A DNA stretch of 64,000 nucleotides from Rhodovulum sp. (lineage in GTDB: Bacteria; Pseudomonadota; Alphaproteobacteria; Rhodobacterales; Rhodobacteraceae): the NCBI GenBank assembly GCA_002706605.1, contig PALT01000021.1, positions 1 through 64,000 of the forward strand, read 5' to 3'. Made by a program: the position numbers and the translations under genes. Shown piece by piece: positions 9,004-17,422 of the stretch (position 1 is its first letter; the number at the start of each line of letters is the position of its first letter). The notes beneath the pieces were generated by a model that did not search any database, had not been told where the DNA came from, and was given only the letters and a program-made list of their open reading frames with translations.

Positions 9004-10238
9004 TCCGCCGCGATTTTCGAGACGCCGGTGATCCCGCGGATCAACGTGTCGGCGTACCAATCCGAGAACTGGATCAAGCCGCCCTCATGGGTTTCCGAAT
9101 AGGGTCCGGGTTCATAGGCGGGCGAGATGATGCCGCGTTGGTTGTTTTCGACGACCTCTTTGTCTTCGTCGTTGGTGTCGATCCAGACTTCGGTCAGACG
9201 CTTCAGGTCGTAATCGCGACCCTCTTCGGCATCCTTGTGCACGATCCATTTCGTGCAAACCTCGGTTTCGGTCGGGCTGATCGGGGTGATGCGGAACAAC
9301 AGGATGTGGTCCGACAGGAAGTGGTTCCACGTCGCCGGATAGCGGAATTTCAACAGCGATCCCGCATCGCGGAACGGCAGGTTCGAGTTCGGGATCGTCA
9401 CCGCGACCTTACCGTCCAGCGTATAGCTCTCGCCGCTGCCCAGAAGGGGCGTGCGCACGAACCGCCAATCGCCCAGTTCCGAGATCAGATAGGCCGAGGG
9501 CGCACCGGCGGCCTCGCATTTGTCAAAGTGCTTTTTCGACAGTTCGGCCATTTCGCCGCTCTCGTCGTTTCCGATGGCGCGGGGATCTTCGGGGAAGGTA
9601 CGGCACAGCGATGGGTGGTTGCCCGCACAGTGGTAACATTCGCGGTTGTTTTCCCAGACCAGCTTCCAGTTGCCGTTTTCGACGATGGTGCTCTCATAGG
9701 CGATCTTGGAGTTCTCCAGATCATGCGGCGCCAGATAGCGCGCGGTCTGGGCGGCGAATTCTTCGATCGGCGGGGCCTGATCGGCGACACAGATATAGAC
9801 CATGCCCGACAGGTTTTCACAGTGTACGGGTTTCAGGCCATGTTTGGACGCATCGAAATCGGGGCCCATGTCGCGCGCCCAAAGCAGGCTGCCATCCAAT
9901 TCATAGGTCCACTGGTGATAGGGGCAGACCAGTTTCGGGTTGCTGCCCTTTTTGCTTTTGCACAGGACCGACCCACGGTGGCGGCACGAGTTGTGGAAGG
10001 CCCGGATTTTGCCATCGCTGCCGCGCACGATCACGACCGAATAGACGCCCAGATCATAGACCACGAAATCGCCGGTTTTCGGAATTTCACAGGACGGAAT
10101 CGCAAAGACCCAGTCGCGGTACCAGATCTGATCCATATCGACCTGAAAGACACCGGGGTCGCAGTAGAATTCTTGGGCCAAGCTATAGCCGGGGGTGCGG
10201 CGCATCAGCATCGACAGAACATCGGGTTCGCGCAACAT
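9000..10238 (-). CDS. gbcA: Glycine betaine demethylase, Rieske oxygenase component
   Basis: A Rieske-type non-haem iron oxygenase (412 aa) predicted to demethylate glycine betaine to dimethylglycine with release of formaldehyde. The Rieske ligands are Cys85, His87, Cys105 and His108; the catalytic iron site follows at NNRECYHCAGNHPSL with His203 and His208. The ATG at 10238 has a clear AAGGAG 8 nt upstream. The N-terminal PGYSL..FYCDP..F..DM..IWYRDWVF reads more like GbcA than like stachydrine demethylase, but the two families are close and that substrate cannot be excluded. The adjoining soxBDAG and dgcA-like genes favour betaine. Confidence 0.88.
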   Translation of the reverse strand: MLREPDVLSMLMRRTPGYSLAQEFYCDPGVFQVDMDQIWYRDWVFAIPSCEIPKTGDFVVYDLGVYSVVIVRGSDGKIRAFHNSCRHRGSVLCKSKKGSNPKLVCPYHQWTYELDGSLLWARDMGPDFDASKHGLKPVHCENLSGMVYICVADQAPPIEEFAAQTARYLAPHDLENSKIAYESTIVENGNWKLVWENNRECYHCAGNHPSLCRTFPEDPRAIGNDESGEMAELSKKHFDKCEAAGAPSAYLISELGDWRFVRTPLLGSGESYTLDGKVAVTIPNSNLPFRDAGSLLKFRYPATWNHFLSDHILLFRITPISPTETEVCTKWIVHKDAEEGRDYDLKRLTEVWIDTNDEDKEVVENNQRGIISPAYEPGPYSETHEGGLIQFSDWYADTLIRGITGVSKIAAE

Positions 10239-10355
10239 GGGCAACTCCTTTGGGCGATCCGGCAAGGGGGAGGAGGGCCAGATCAAAACGGTTGGTGTGA
10301 ATCGCAGACACCGAGCTGGCGGACCAAAACGGGCTGACTTGCGGACCAGTTGGCC

Positions 10356-10420
10356 CTGTTGCGTCGAACCCGTCTGAACGGATTGCGACATTACTCGGGG
10401 GCAAGGCGACCTGTTGCGAC
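10356..10420 (-). promoter_or_regulatory. Three repeated CGCAA-type sites upstream of gbcA
   Basis: Read on the gbcA strand, GTCGCAACAG (10411-10420), TGTCGCAATC (10381-10390) and GACGCAACAG (10356-10365) lie in the 185-bp gap between the TetR gene and gbcA. The shared core NCGCAA recurs at 30- and 25-bp steps. They are plausible direct-repeat sites for an AraC-type activator. No convincing -35/-10 pair is visible. Confidence 0.4.
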
Positions 10421-10422
10421 TT

Positions 10423-11070
10423 TTACGCGTGTTTTAGGGCCGCTGTTCCTGCCCCGATCTGGGCGCAAAACCGCGCCATTTCCCCGTCCGTCGGGCGGGT
10501 ATCGGTATAGATTTCGACATAGCTGGGCACGCGGGAAATCCGCAGGCTGATGTCCTCGTCGCTTTGCATGGAAATATAGCCGATCTGCACCAGATAGATC
10601 GTCCGCGCACGCACATCGGCGTCATCCGGTGTATGCCCCCACCGTTCTAACAAAGCGCGCAGCGCCCCCAGTCGCGCGGCATCTGCGGCCTGCACTCGGG
10701 CCATGGTGTCCGCGTCCTGTTGCGCCCAGTTGCGCACCGCATATTCCAGACGCGCGTCCAGCCCGTCCGCGCCGATAAACGTTGCCAAAACGTTCAACAT
10801 CGCCTCGGACTTGGTGGCGGCATAGGCATGTGTCGCGGCGATCAGGGGGGCGGTCGTCGTCGCCTCCCACCGGTCCAAAAGGGCCGACAGCAATTGCTTC
10901 CGGTCCTTGAAGAACCAATAAAAACTGGTCCGCGACAGGTTCAGTGCCGTGGCCAAAGGCATGATTTTAACGCCATCCACGCCCTTGTCGATCAGCATCT
11001 CATAGGCAGCGTTCAGCCACAGGTCCGGTGATCCGCGCCACCCGCGATCCTGATCCGTGTCCTCAGTCAT
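10423..11070 (-). CDS. TetR-family transcriptional regulator
   Basis: A 215-aa regulator with an N-terminal TetR HTH (about 20-65; AAYEMLIDKGVDGV then LATALNLSRTSFYWFFKDRKQLL) and a poorly conserved C-terminal ligand domain. It stands between gbcA and the dgcA-like gene and is divergent from the latter, so it probably represses one or both. I start at the ATG at 11070; a TTG two codons upstream (11076) is also open. The effector is unknown; betaine or dimethylglycine would fit the context. Confidence 0.85.
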   Translation of the reverse strand: MTEDTDQDRGWRGSPDLWLNAAYEMLIDKGVDGVKIMPLATALNLSRTSFYWFFKDRKQLLSALLDRWEATTTAPLIAATHAYAATKSEAMLNVLATFIGADGLDARLEYAVRNWAQQDADTMARVQAADAARLGALRALLERWGHTPDDADVRARTIYLVQIGYISMQSDEDISLRISRVPSYVEIYTDTRPTDGEMARFCAQIGAGTAALKHA

Positions 11071-11169
11071 TGCCAATCCGTGAAATGTTCAGGTGTGATC
11101 TAATAATTGACACAACTGTACATTTTGCAAATCCTACTGGCAACAGATTTGATTCCCTAAAGGTGCGCC
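11071..11169. promoter_or_regulatory. Divergent promoter region, TetR gene / dgcA-like gene
   Basis: This 99-bp AT-rich gap has TTGACA at 11107-11112 as a candidate -35 for the plus strand, though no good -10 follows at the right distance. TGTG (11094-11097) and CACA (11111-11114) form the ends of a 21-bp imperfect dyad that could be a TetR-type operator. A weak AAAGGTG lies before the dgcA-like ATG. Confidence 0.35.
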
Positions 11170-13206
11170 ATGTCCAACGATCCCCTGTTGCAGCCCTATC
11201 AGTTGAAACACCTGACCCTGAAAAACCGCGTGATGATCACCAGTCACGAACCCGCCTATCCCGAGGACGGCATGCCCAAAGACCGCTATCGCGCCTATCA
11301 CGTCGAACGCGCGCGCGCCGGCGTGGCGATGACGATGACCGCCGGATCTGCGTCCGTGGCCCGTGACAGCCCGCCGGTGTTCAACAACATTCTGGCATGG
11401 AAGGATGAGGTCGTCGGTTGGATGAAACAGTTGACCGATGAATGCCACGACCATGATTGCGCGGTGATGATCCAGCTGACCCATCTTGGGCGCCGGACGC
11501 GCTGGGACAAGGCGGATTGGTTGCCGGTTGTCTCGCCCAGTCACGCACGCGAACCCGCCCACCGCGCCTTTCCCAAAAAGGCCGAGGATTGGGATATTGC
11601 CCGCATCATCACCGACTATGCTGATGCCGCCGAACGGATGCAGGCCGCCGGTCTGGATGGTGTGGAAATTCAAGCCTATGGCCACCTGATGGACCAGTTC
11701 TGGTCGCCCCTGACCAACGACCTGGACGCGCCCTATGGCGGCAGTCTGGACAACCGGTTGCGGTTCACATTTGACGTGCTGTCGGCCATCCGCGAACGGG
11801 TGGGCGATCAGTTCATCGTCGGCGTGCGCTACACGGCGGATGAGGATCTGGTGGGCGGTCTGACGGCGGCGGATGGCATGGAAATCTCGCGCCGTTTGCG
11901 GGACTGCGGAATGGTCGATTTCCTGAACGTGATCCGAGGTCATATCGACACCGACGCGGGTCTGACCGACGTGATCCCGATCCAAGGCATGCGCAACGCG
12001 CCCCATCTGGATTTCGCGGGGCAAATCCGCGCGGAAACGCAAATTCCGACCTTTCACGCGGCGAAAATCCCCGATGTGGCGACCGCGCGTCACGCCATCG
12101 CCTCGGGCAAGCTGGACATGGTCGGCATGACCCGCGCGCATATGGCCGATCCCCATCTGATGCGCAAAGTCATCGAGGGGCGTGAGGACGACATTCGCCC
12201 CTGTGTCGGCGCAAACTATTGTCTGGACCGGATTTATCAGGGCGGCATGGCCCTGTGCCTGCACAACCCGTCCACGGGGCGCGAGATTGAACAGCCCCAC
12301 GACATCGCCCCCGCCGAGACCCCGAAACGGGTGACGGTTGTGGGCGCTGGGCCTGGGGGGCTTGAGGCCGCGCGCGTCGCCGCGACCCGTGGGCATAGCG
12401 TAACGGTGCTTGAGGCCGCGAACCAACCGGGCGGGCAAATCCGTCTGACCGCGCTGCAAGAACGGCGGCGCGAGATTATGTCGATTATCCAGTGGCGCTA
12501 TGACCAGTGTCAGAAGCTGGGCGTGCAGTTCCGGTTCGACACCTTCGCCGAGGCTGAGGATGTCCTGGCCACCACCCCCGATGAGGTGATCATCGCCACT
12601 GGTGGTTTCCCGTACACGGATGTCTTGGCCGATGGTAATGATCTGGTCGTATCGGCGTGGGATATCCTGTCGGGCGATGTCGCGGCGGGGCAGAACGTTC
12701 TGATCTTTGACGACGCGGGCGATCACGCCGCGTTGCAGGCCGCCGATGCGGTGTCCGCCACCGGCGCGCATGTCGAAATCGTCACCCCCGACCGGTCCTT
12801 TGCGCCTGAGGTCATGGCGATGAACCTTGTGCCCTATATGCGCACGCTTCAGGCCCGCGACGTGACCTTTACCGTGACGTGGCGGTTGGTGTCCGTGGTG
12901 CGCGAGGGGAACCAGTTGCGCGCGACGCTGGGGTCGGATTACGGCGGCATGACACAGGAACGGCTGGTCGATCAGGTGGTGGTCAACAACGGCACGCGGC
13001 CGTTGGACGATCTGTATTTCGACCTGAAACCGCACTCCAGCAACCTTGGTGCGGTGGATTATGAGGCCTTTGCCAATGGTGCCGCCCAAGAGGTCGCCCC
13101 GAACCCCGATGGTGCATTCCGCCTGTTCCGGATCGGGGATGCGGTCGCGGCGCGCAATACACACGCCGCGATCTATGATGGCCTGCGTCTGGCGCGGGTT
13201 CTGTAA
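11170..13206 (+). CDS. DgcA-like NADH:flavin oxidoreductase (dimethylglycine or N-methylproline demethylation)
   Basis: A 678-aa flavoprotein of the trimethylamine-dehydrogenase type: an N-terminal Old-Yellow-Enzyme FMN barrel (about 5-340, with YGGSLDNRLRF), a cluster-binding linker, then an FAD/NAD-binding half starting at VTVVGAGPGGLEAARVAATRG (about 391). DgcA demethylates dimethylglycine to sarcosine and StcD demethylates N-methylproline; the neighbouring gbcAB and soxBDAG favour the first. The linker reads C345-VGA-NY-C351-...-C363: the position equal to the second cluster cysteine of trimethylamine dehydrogenase is Ala348. No separate dgcB-like electron-transfer gene is present. It is divergent from the TetR gene. 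Confidence 0.82.
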   Translation: MSNDPLLQPYQLKHLTLKNRVMITSHEPAYPEDGMPKDRYRAYHVERARAGVAMTMTAGSASVARDSPPVFNNILAWKDEVVGWMKQLTDECHDHDCAVMIQLTHLGRRTRWDKADWLPVVSPSHAREPAHRAFPKKAEDWDIARIITDYADAAERMQAAGLDGVEIQAYGHLMDQFWSPLTNDLDAPYGGSLDNRLRFTFDVLSAIRERVGDQFIVGVRYTADEDLVGGLTAADGMEISRRLRDCGMVDFLNVIRGHIDTDAGLTDVIPIQGMRNAPHLDFAGQIRAETQIPTFHAAKIPDVATARHAIASGKLDMVGMTRAHMADPHLMRKVIEGREDDIRPCVGANYCLDRIYQGGMALCLHNPSTGREIEQPHDIAPAETPKRVTVVGAGPGGLEAARVAATRGHSVTVLEAANQPGGQIRLTALQERRREIMSIIQWRYDQCQKLGVQFRFDTFAEAEDVLATTPDEVIIATGGFPYTDVLADGNDLVVSAWDILSGDVAAGQNVLIFDDAGDHAALQAADAVSATGAHVEIVTPDRSFAPEVMAMNLVPYMRTLQARDVTFTVTWRLVSVVREGNQLRATLGSDYGGMTQERLVDQVVVNNGTRPLDDLYFDLKPHSSNLGAVDYEAFANGAAQEVAPNPDGAFRLFRIGDAVAARNTHAAIYDGLRLARVL

Positions 13207-14235
13207 TCAGGACCCGCCAAGGCAGGCGGCCAGCGACGCGGCCATATCGCGCATCATCTGGCCATAGTGATCGGGCCCCGGCGTCACATGCGCGCCCAAG
13301 GGGTCGATCACACCGGTGTTCGCCGCGCTGCCCTGCATCACGGCCTGCACTAGGCCCGGCGCGAATTGCGGTTCGGACAGGACGCAGGTCACGTTGTTTT
13401 CGGCGACGCGGGTCTGGATGTCGCGGATGCGCGCGGGGCTGGGGTCGGTGCTATCGGAAACGGTGATCGACCCGGTGGCGGGGATGTCGAAGGCCGTCTC
13501 GAAATACTGATAGGCATCGTGGAAGACGATGAACCCCTTGCCATGGACGGGGGCGAGGGTCGCGGTGATATCTGTGTTCAGGGCATCCAGACCCGATTTT
13601 GCCACGGCGGCATTGGCACGATAGGCGACTGCGTTTTCGGGGTCGGCGGCGGTCAATTCGGCCGCGATGGCATCAATCCACACAGCCGCATTCGAGGGCG
13701 ACAGCCACGCGTGCGGGTCAACGCCGTCATGATCATGGCCATGATCGTCATGATGGTCCTCATCATGGTGCGCTTCAGTGTCCTCGCGGTGCTCTTCGTG
13801 CCCATCGTGATGTTCTTCATGGTCCTCGTGACCCTCATGATGTTCATCGTGGTCGTCATCATGGTCATGCGCCTCAAACAGGGCGCCTTCGCGGAAGGGC
13901 AGGGTCGCGGTGCCCTCAACCTCGATCAACTCAATCACCTTGGCATTTGTGGCCAGATTATCGACTGCATCCACCAGCCACGGGGTCAATTCCGGCGACA
14001 CAAAGAATACGATCCCCGCGTTTTGCAAATCCCCCGCCTGCGACGGTCGCAACGCATATTCATGCGGCGAGGCGCCGTTGGACACGATCAGGTTGGGTTC
14101 CCCCAGATCGCCCATGACCTGCGCGACAAGGCTGTGCACGGGGGCGATGTCGACACTGACTTCGGGCGGGGCGGCCATTGCGGAACCGGCAAAAAGGGCG
14201 GTCAGGGCCGTGCTGAAATAGAGCTTGGTGGACAT
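13207..14235 (-). CDS. znuA: Zinc ABC transporter, periplasmic binding protein
   Basis: It captures Zn2+ in the periplasm for ZnuBC. The 342-aa product has a Sec signal peptide (LYFSTALTALFAGSAMA), the Zn-ligand segments around SPHEYALRPSQ and HAWLSPSN, and between them a long His/Asp/Glu-rich loop (about residues 120-170), typical of ZnuA and thought to hold or sense zinc. I chose the ATG at 14235 because GAGAACGG precedes it; an upstream ATG at 14247 lacks a ribosome site and would sit next to the operators. It is divergent from zur-znuCB. Confidence 0.93.
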   Translation of the reverse strand: MSTKLYFSTALTALFAGSAMAAPPEVSVDIAPVHSLVAQVMGDLGEPNLIVSNGASPHEYALRPSQAGDLQNAGIVFFVSPELTPWLVDAVDNLATNAKVIELIEVEGTATLPFREGALFEAHDHDDDHDEHHEGHEDHEEHHDGHEEHREDTEAHHDEDHHDDHGHDHDGVDPHAWLSPSNAAVWIDAIAAELTAADPENAVAYRANAAVAKSGLDALNTDITATLAPVHGKGFIVFHDAYQYFETAFDIPATGSITVSDSTDPSPARIRDIQTRVAENNVTCVLSEPQFAPGLVQAVMQGSAANTGVIDPLGAHVTPGPDHYGQMMRDMAASLAACLGGS

Positions 14236-14248
14236 CCGTTCTCTCATG

Positions 14249-14292
14249 TGATTTTATAACATAATGATCACCTATATGATATAATATAACAT
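14249..14292. promoter_or_regulatory. Two Zur-box-like AT-rich palindromes
   Basis: TGATATAATATAACA at 14277-14291 is nearly palindromic (one mismatch between arms), and a related TGATTTTATAACAT lies at 14249-14262. Both end in ATAACAT. They fill the gap between divergent znuA and zur and have the look of alphaproteobacterial Zur operators. Binding of Zn-Zur here would shut both transcripts. Confidence 0.65.
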
Positions 14293-14791
14293 GACAAGCC
14301 CCACCTCTCCCGATCCCGTCGGATTTCAGCATCACGACCACGCCGCCTGCGTGCACGCGGCGCTGGACGAGGCCGACCGCCAATGCGCCCAAGAGGGGCT
14401 GCGCCTGACGGCGGTGCGCCGTAAGGTGTTGGAAATTTTGCTGCAAGGGCACCGCGCGATGGGCGCCTATGAGGTGCTGGATATCCTGCGTGAGGATGGG
14501 TTCGGGTCCCAGCCGCCGGTGGCCTACCGCGCGTTGGATTTCCTTGTGGCCCATGGATTCGCGCATAAGATCGAGCGCCTGAATGCCTTTGTCGCCTGCG
14601 CCCATCCTGGCGCGCGCCATTCGCCCGCGTTCATGATTTGCCGCCTGTGTCAGAGCGTTGCCGAGGCGCAATCCTCGCAAGAGGCCGGTCCCCTTGGGGA
14701 TGCCGCCCGTGCTGCCGGTTTCCACGTCGAACAAACCGTGGTCGAGGCCGAGGGCGTTTGCCCGGCCTGCGCGCTAAAGGAGGCGAAATGA
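14291..14791 (+). CDS. zur: Zinc uptake regulator, Fur family
   Basis: A 166-aa Fur-family repressor that uses zinc as co-repressor. It has the winged-helix segment LRLTAVRRKVLEILLQGHRAMGAYEVLDIL, the metal-site region HKIERLNAFVACAHPGARH, and two structural zinc CXXC pairs (CRLC near 118 and CPAC near 157). It is the first gene of zur-znuC-znuB; its stop overlaps the znuC start as ATGA. The context makes Zur, rather than Fur or PerR, the safe reading. The start codon lies inside the distal palindrome, so bound Zur would directly block initiation. Confidence 0.93.
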   Translation: MTSPTSPDPVGFQHHDHAACVHAALDEADRQCAQEGLRLTAVRRKVLEILLQGHRAMGAYEVLDILREDGFGSQPPVAYRALDFLVAHGFAHKIERLNAFVACAHPGARHSPAFMICRLCQSVAEAQSSQEAGPLGDAARAAGFHVEQTVVEAEGVCPACALKEAK

Positions 14792-15567
14792 GCCTGCTGA
14801 GCGTTGAGAACCTGACCATCGGCTATGGGGCGCAGACGGTTTTGCAATCGGTGAACCTGTCGATTGAACCGGGTGAGATCGTCACGATCGTCGGCCCGAA
14901 CGGGTCGGGCAAGACCAGCCTGTTGCGCGCGATCATCGGGGCGGTGCGGCCGACCTCGGGGCGGGTGACGCATCAGGACGGGTTGCGGATCGGCTATGTT
15001 CCGCAAAAGCTGCACGTTGATCCGACATTGCCGATGACGGTCGACCGGTTCCTGCGCCTACCCGGTGGGCACAGCCGCGCCGATTGCGCCGCCGCCCTGC
15101 ACAAGGCGGGCGTGCCCGATTTGCGCACCCGTCAGATGTCGGGCCTGTCAGGCGGACAGTTTCAGCGCGTGATGCTGGCCCGCGCCCTGATGACCATGCC
15201 GCAGATCCTGTTGCTGGACGAGGCGACGCAGGGCTTGGATCAACCGGGATCGGCGGCGTTTTACCGTCAGATTGAGGACGTGCGCCGCGACACCGGCTGC
15301 GCGGTCCTGATGATCAGTCACGAGTTGCATGTTGTGATGAGCGCGTCGGATCGTGTAATCTGTCTGAACGGGCATGTCTGTTGCGAGGGGACGCCGGAAA
15401 TCGTGTCCTCGGCCCCCGAATACCGCGCCCTGTTCGGGACGGGGACGGGTGGGGCATTGGCCCTTTATCGTCACGATCACAACCACACGCATGACGATGG
15501 ATGTGGCCACGATCACAGCCATGACCACCACCATCACGACCATAAACCGACAGAGGCCGCAGAATGA
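14788..15567 (+). CDS. znuC: Zinc ABC transporter, ATPase
   Basis: The ATP-binding subunit (259 aa) of the zinc importer. Walker A GPNGSGKTS (about 37-45), signature LSGGQFQR and Walker B ILLLDEATQG are all intact. The C-terminus adds a tail of about 25 residues rich in His and Asp, which probably binds zinc. The ATG at 14788 follows a strong AAGGAGG and overlaps zur; its own stop overlaps znuB. Confidence 0.95.
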   Translation: MSLLSVENLTIGYGAQTVLQSVNLSIEPGEIVTIVGPNGSGKTSLLRAIIGAVRPTSGRVTHQDGLRIGYVPQKLHVDPTLPMTVDRFLRLPGGHSRADCAAALHKAGVPDLRTRQMSGLSGGQFQRVMLARALMTMPQILLLDEATQGLDQPGSAAFYRQIEDVRRDTGCAVLMISHELHVVMSASDRVICLNGHVCCEGTPEIVSSAPEYRALFGTGTGGALALYRHDHNHTHDDGCGHDHSHDHHHHDHKPTEAAE

Positions 15568-16361
15568 TTTTGGATGATTTCATGGTGCGCGCCACACTGG
15601 CCGGTGTGGGCGTGGCCTGTGCCGCCGCCCCATTGGGTAGCTTTGTCGTCTGGCGGCGCATGGCCTATTTCGGGGACGCCACATCGCATGCGGCGATCCT
15701 TGGGGTGGCCTTGGCGTTGGCCCTGAACCTGTCGGTGTTCGCGGGGGCCTTGGCGATTGCGTTGATCATGGCCCTGACCGTGACGGCCCTATCGGGGCGG
15801 GGATATGCGATGGACACGGTTCTGGGCGTGCTGGCGCATTCGGCGCTGGCCTTCGGGTTGGTGGCGGTTTCGTTCCTGTCTGGCGTGCGCATCGACCTGA
15901 TGGCCTACCTGTTTGGTGACATCCTTGCCGTGTCGAAAACCGATCTGGCGGTGATCTGGGGCGGGGCGGCCTTGGTCGTGGCCTGTATCGGGATGCGCTG
16001 GTCGGCGTTGCTGATGTCCACCTTGAACGAGGATTTGGCCTATAGCGCGGGGATCGACCCCAAGCGCGAACAGTTGATCCTGACCGTAGCATTGGCCGTG
16101 ACCGTAGCCGTCGCGATCAAGGTTGTGGGGGTCCTGTTGATCGCGGCGATGTTGATCGTTCCGGCGGCGGCGGCGCGTCCCTTGGCCCGCACGCCTGAGG
16201 GCATGGCGCTTATCGCGGCGGCGTTGGGCGCATTGGCGGCAGTGGTCGGTCTGCGCGCGGCCTATGTGTTTGACACGCCTGCGGGGCCGTCGATTGTCTG
16301 TGTCGCGGCGGTGATTTTCATCGGGACCAGCCTGTTCGGACGCCGTTTGGCCATCCGTTAG
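15564..16361 (+). CDS. znuB: Zinc ABC transporter, permease
   Basis: A 265-aa inner-membrane permease of the ABC-3 metal family, with about seven to eight hydrophobic segments and the N-terminal family motif GSFVVWRRMAYFGDATSHAAILGVAL. The start overlaps znuC by 4 bases, completing a translationally coupled zur-znuC-znuB unit. Its stop overlaps the convergent LysR gene by 4 bases. Confidence 0.95.
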   Translation: MILDDFMVRATLAGVGVACAAAPLGSFVVWRRMAYFGDATSHAAILGVALALALNLSVFAGALAIALIMALTVTALSGRGYAMDTVLGVLAHSALAFGLVAVSFLSGVRIDLMAYLFGDILAVSKTDLAVIWGGAALVVACIGMRWSALLMSTLNEDLAYSAGIDPKREQLILTVALAVTVAVAIKVVGVLLIAAMLIVPAAAARPLARTPEGMALIAAALGALAAVVGLRAAYVFDTPAGPSIVCVAAVIFIGTSLFGRRLAIR

Positions 16362-17263
16362 GGACGCAGGATGCGCGCGGCCTCGGCACGCAGGACGTTG
16401 ATCAAAATATCGCTGCCCGTGCGTGGATCGGGCAGCGCCGGTTGGATCAGGGACAGGGTGCGCGACGTGCCCGCCCCCGCCAGCGGACGCAAGCACAGAT
16501 CGGTGCCGCGCTTGGCCTCGCTCAGGGCATAGACCTCGGGCAGGATGGCCAGACCGGTGCCTGACGCGGCCATCAACCGCACCGCGTCCAAACTGGTGCC
16601 CTCATATTCCTGAGACACTTGCGCGCCCGATTGGGCCGCCAGACCCGCAACCACATGGGACAACCGGTGCCCCGCCCCGATGGTCAAAAGCGTCTCGCCG
16701 CGCAACTGGTCCAACGGGACTGGCGCGCCCCTATCGGCCAGCCGATGATCCAGCGGGGTCGCCAGCCAGAGCTGTTCGGTAAACAGCGTCGTGATCCGCG
16801 TGCCCGGATGATCCTCGGGGGTGGAGATGATCATGTCGAACCGCCCCGCCCGCAAACCCTGATCCAGATCGCGCGTGCTTTCCTCGCGCACCAACAGGCG
16901 CAGGCTGGGGTGTTCGGCGTGCAGACGCCGCACGACGCCGGGCAACAGATAAGGGCCGATGGAGGGCAACACCCCAAGACGCAGGCGTCCGCCAAAAATC
17001 CCCGCCCCCTTGGCCACGGCGCACAGGTCCTGATGTTCCTGCAGGATCAGACGGGCGCGGCGCACGACCTCTTCGCCGGTGGCGGTCAGGGTTGCGCCCG
17101 TCCGCCCGCGCAAAAACAGGGTCGCGCCAAGGGTCGCCTCAACCTCGGCGATTTGGGCGGACAGGCTGGGCTGACTGACGTTTAACTGTGCCGCCGCCAT
17201 GCCGATGCGTCCCGTATCGGCCACGGCGATCAGGTATTCCAGCTGTCGAAGGGTTGGTCGCAT
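16358..17263 (-). CDS. LysR-family regulator, OxyR-like
   Basis: A 301-aa LysR-type regulator. The N-terminal winged HTH is clear (LRQLEYLIAVADTGRIGMAAAQLNVSQPSLSAQIAEVEATLG) and is followed by a periplasmic-binding-protein-like effector domain. Its sequence style (LEYLIAVADTGRIGMAAAQLNVSQPSLSAQ; GGRLRLGVLPSIGPYLLP) resembles the OxyR branch, but I see no clear OxyR-type redox cysteine pair. The ATG at 17263 starts the conserved HTH; the frame is open further upstream. It is divergent from the bicarbonate transporter gene and probably controls it. Confidence 0.88.
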   Translation of the reverse strand: MRPTLRQLEYLIAVADTGRIGMAAAQLNVSQPSLSAQIAEVEATLGATLFLRGRTGATLTATGEEVVRRARLILQEHQDLCAVAKGAGIFGGRLRLGVLPSIGPYLLPGVVRRLHAEHPSLRLLVREESTRDLDQGLRAGRFDMIISTPEDHPGTRITTLFTEQLWLATPLDHRLADRGAPVPLDQLRGETLLTIGAGHRLSHVVAGLAAQSGAQVSQEYEGTSLDAVRLMAASGTGLAILPEVYALSEAKRGTDLCLRPLAGAGTSRTLSLIQPALPDPRTGSDILINVLRAEAARILRP

Positions 17264-17422
17264 TGCATAGTCCAGAGCTATGGAAATCACGATTAACATA
17301 TATTTGAAGCAATACCCCAATCAACCGATAAGCGCGCAAACCGAAATCGGCACATGGCCTAGGTGCGCGGGCGGCTGGCTCGCCCCCTTCGCAGGTCTGC
17401 TGCCTTCAAAGGGAAATACACG

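Noticed and set aside
11134-13164. 676-codon open frame antisense to the dgcA-like gene
   Set aside because: It mirrors the coding frame of a well-supported flavoprotein; in high-GC genes the antisense frame often lacks stops. The translation is rich in His, Arg and Gly without domain motifs.
13740-13870. Apparent tandem repeat of GTG/CAT units
   Set aside because: It is the His/Asp/Glu-rich loop of ZnuA written in DNA, not a satellite or CRISPR.
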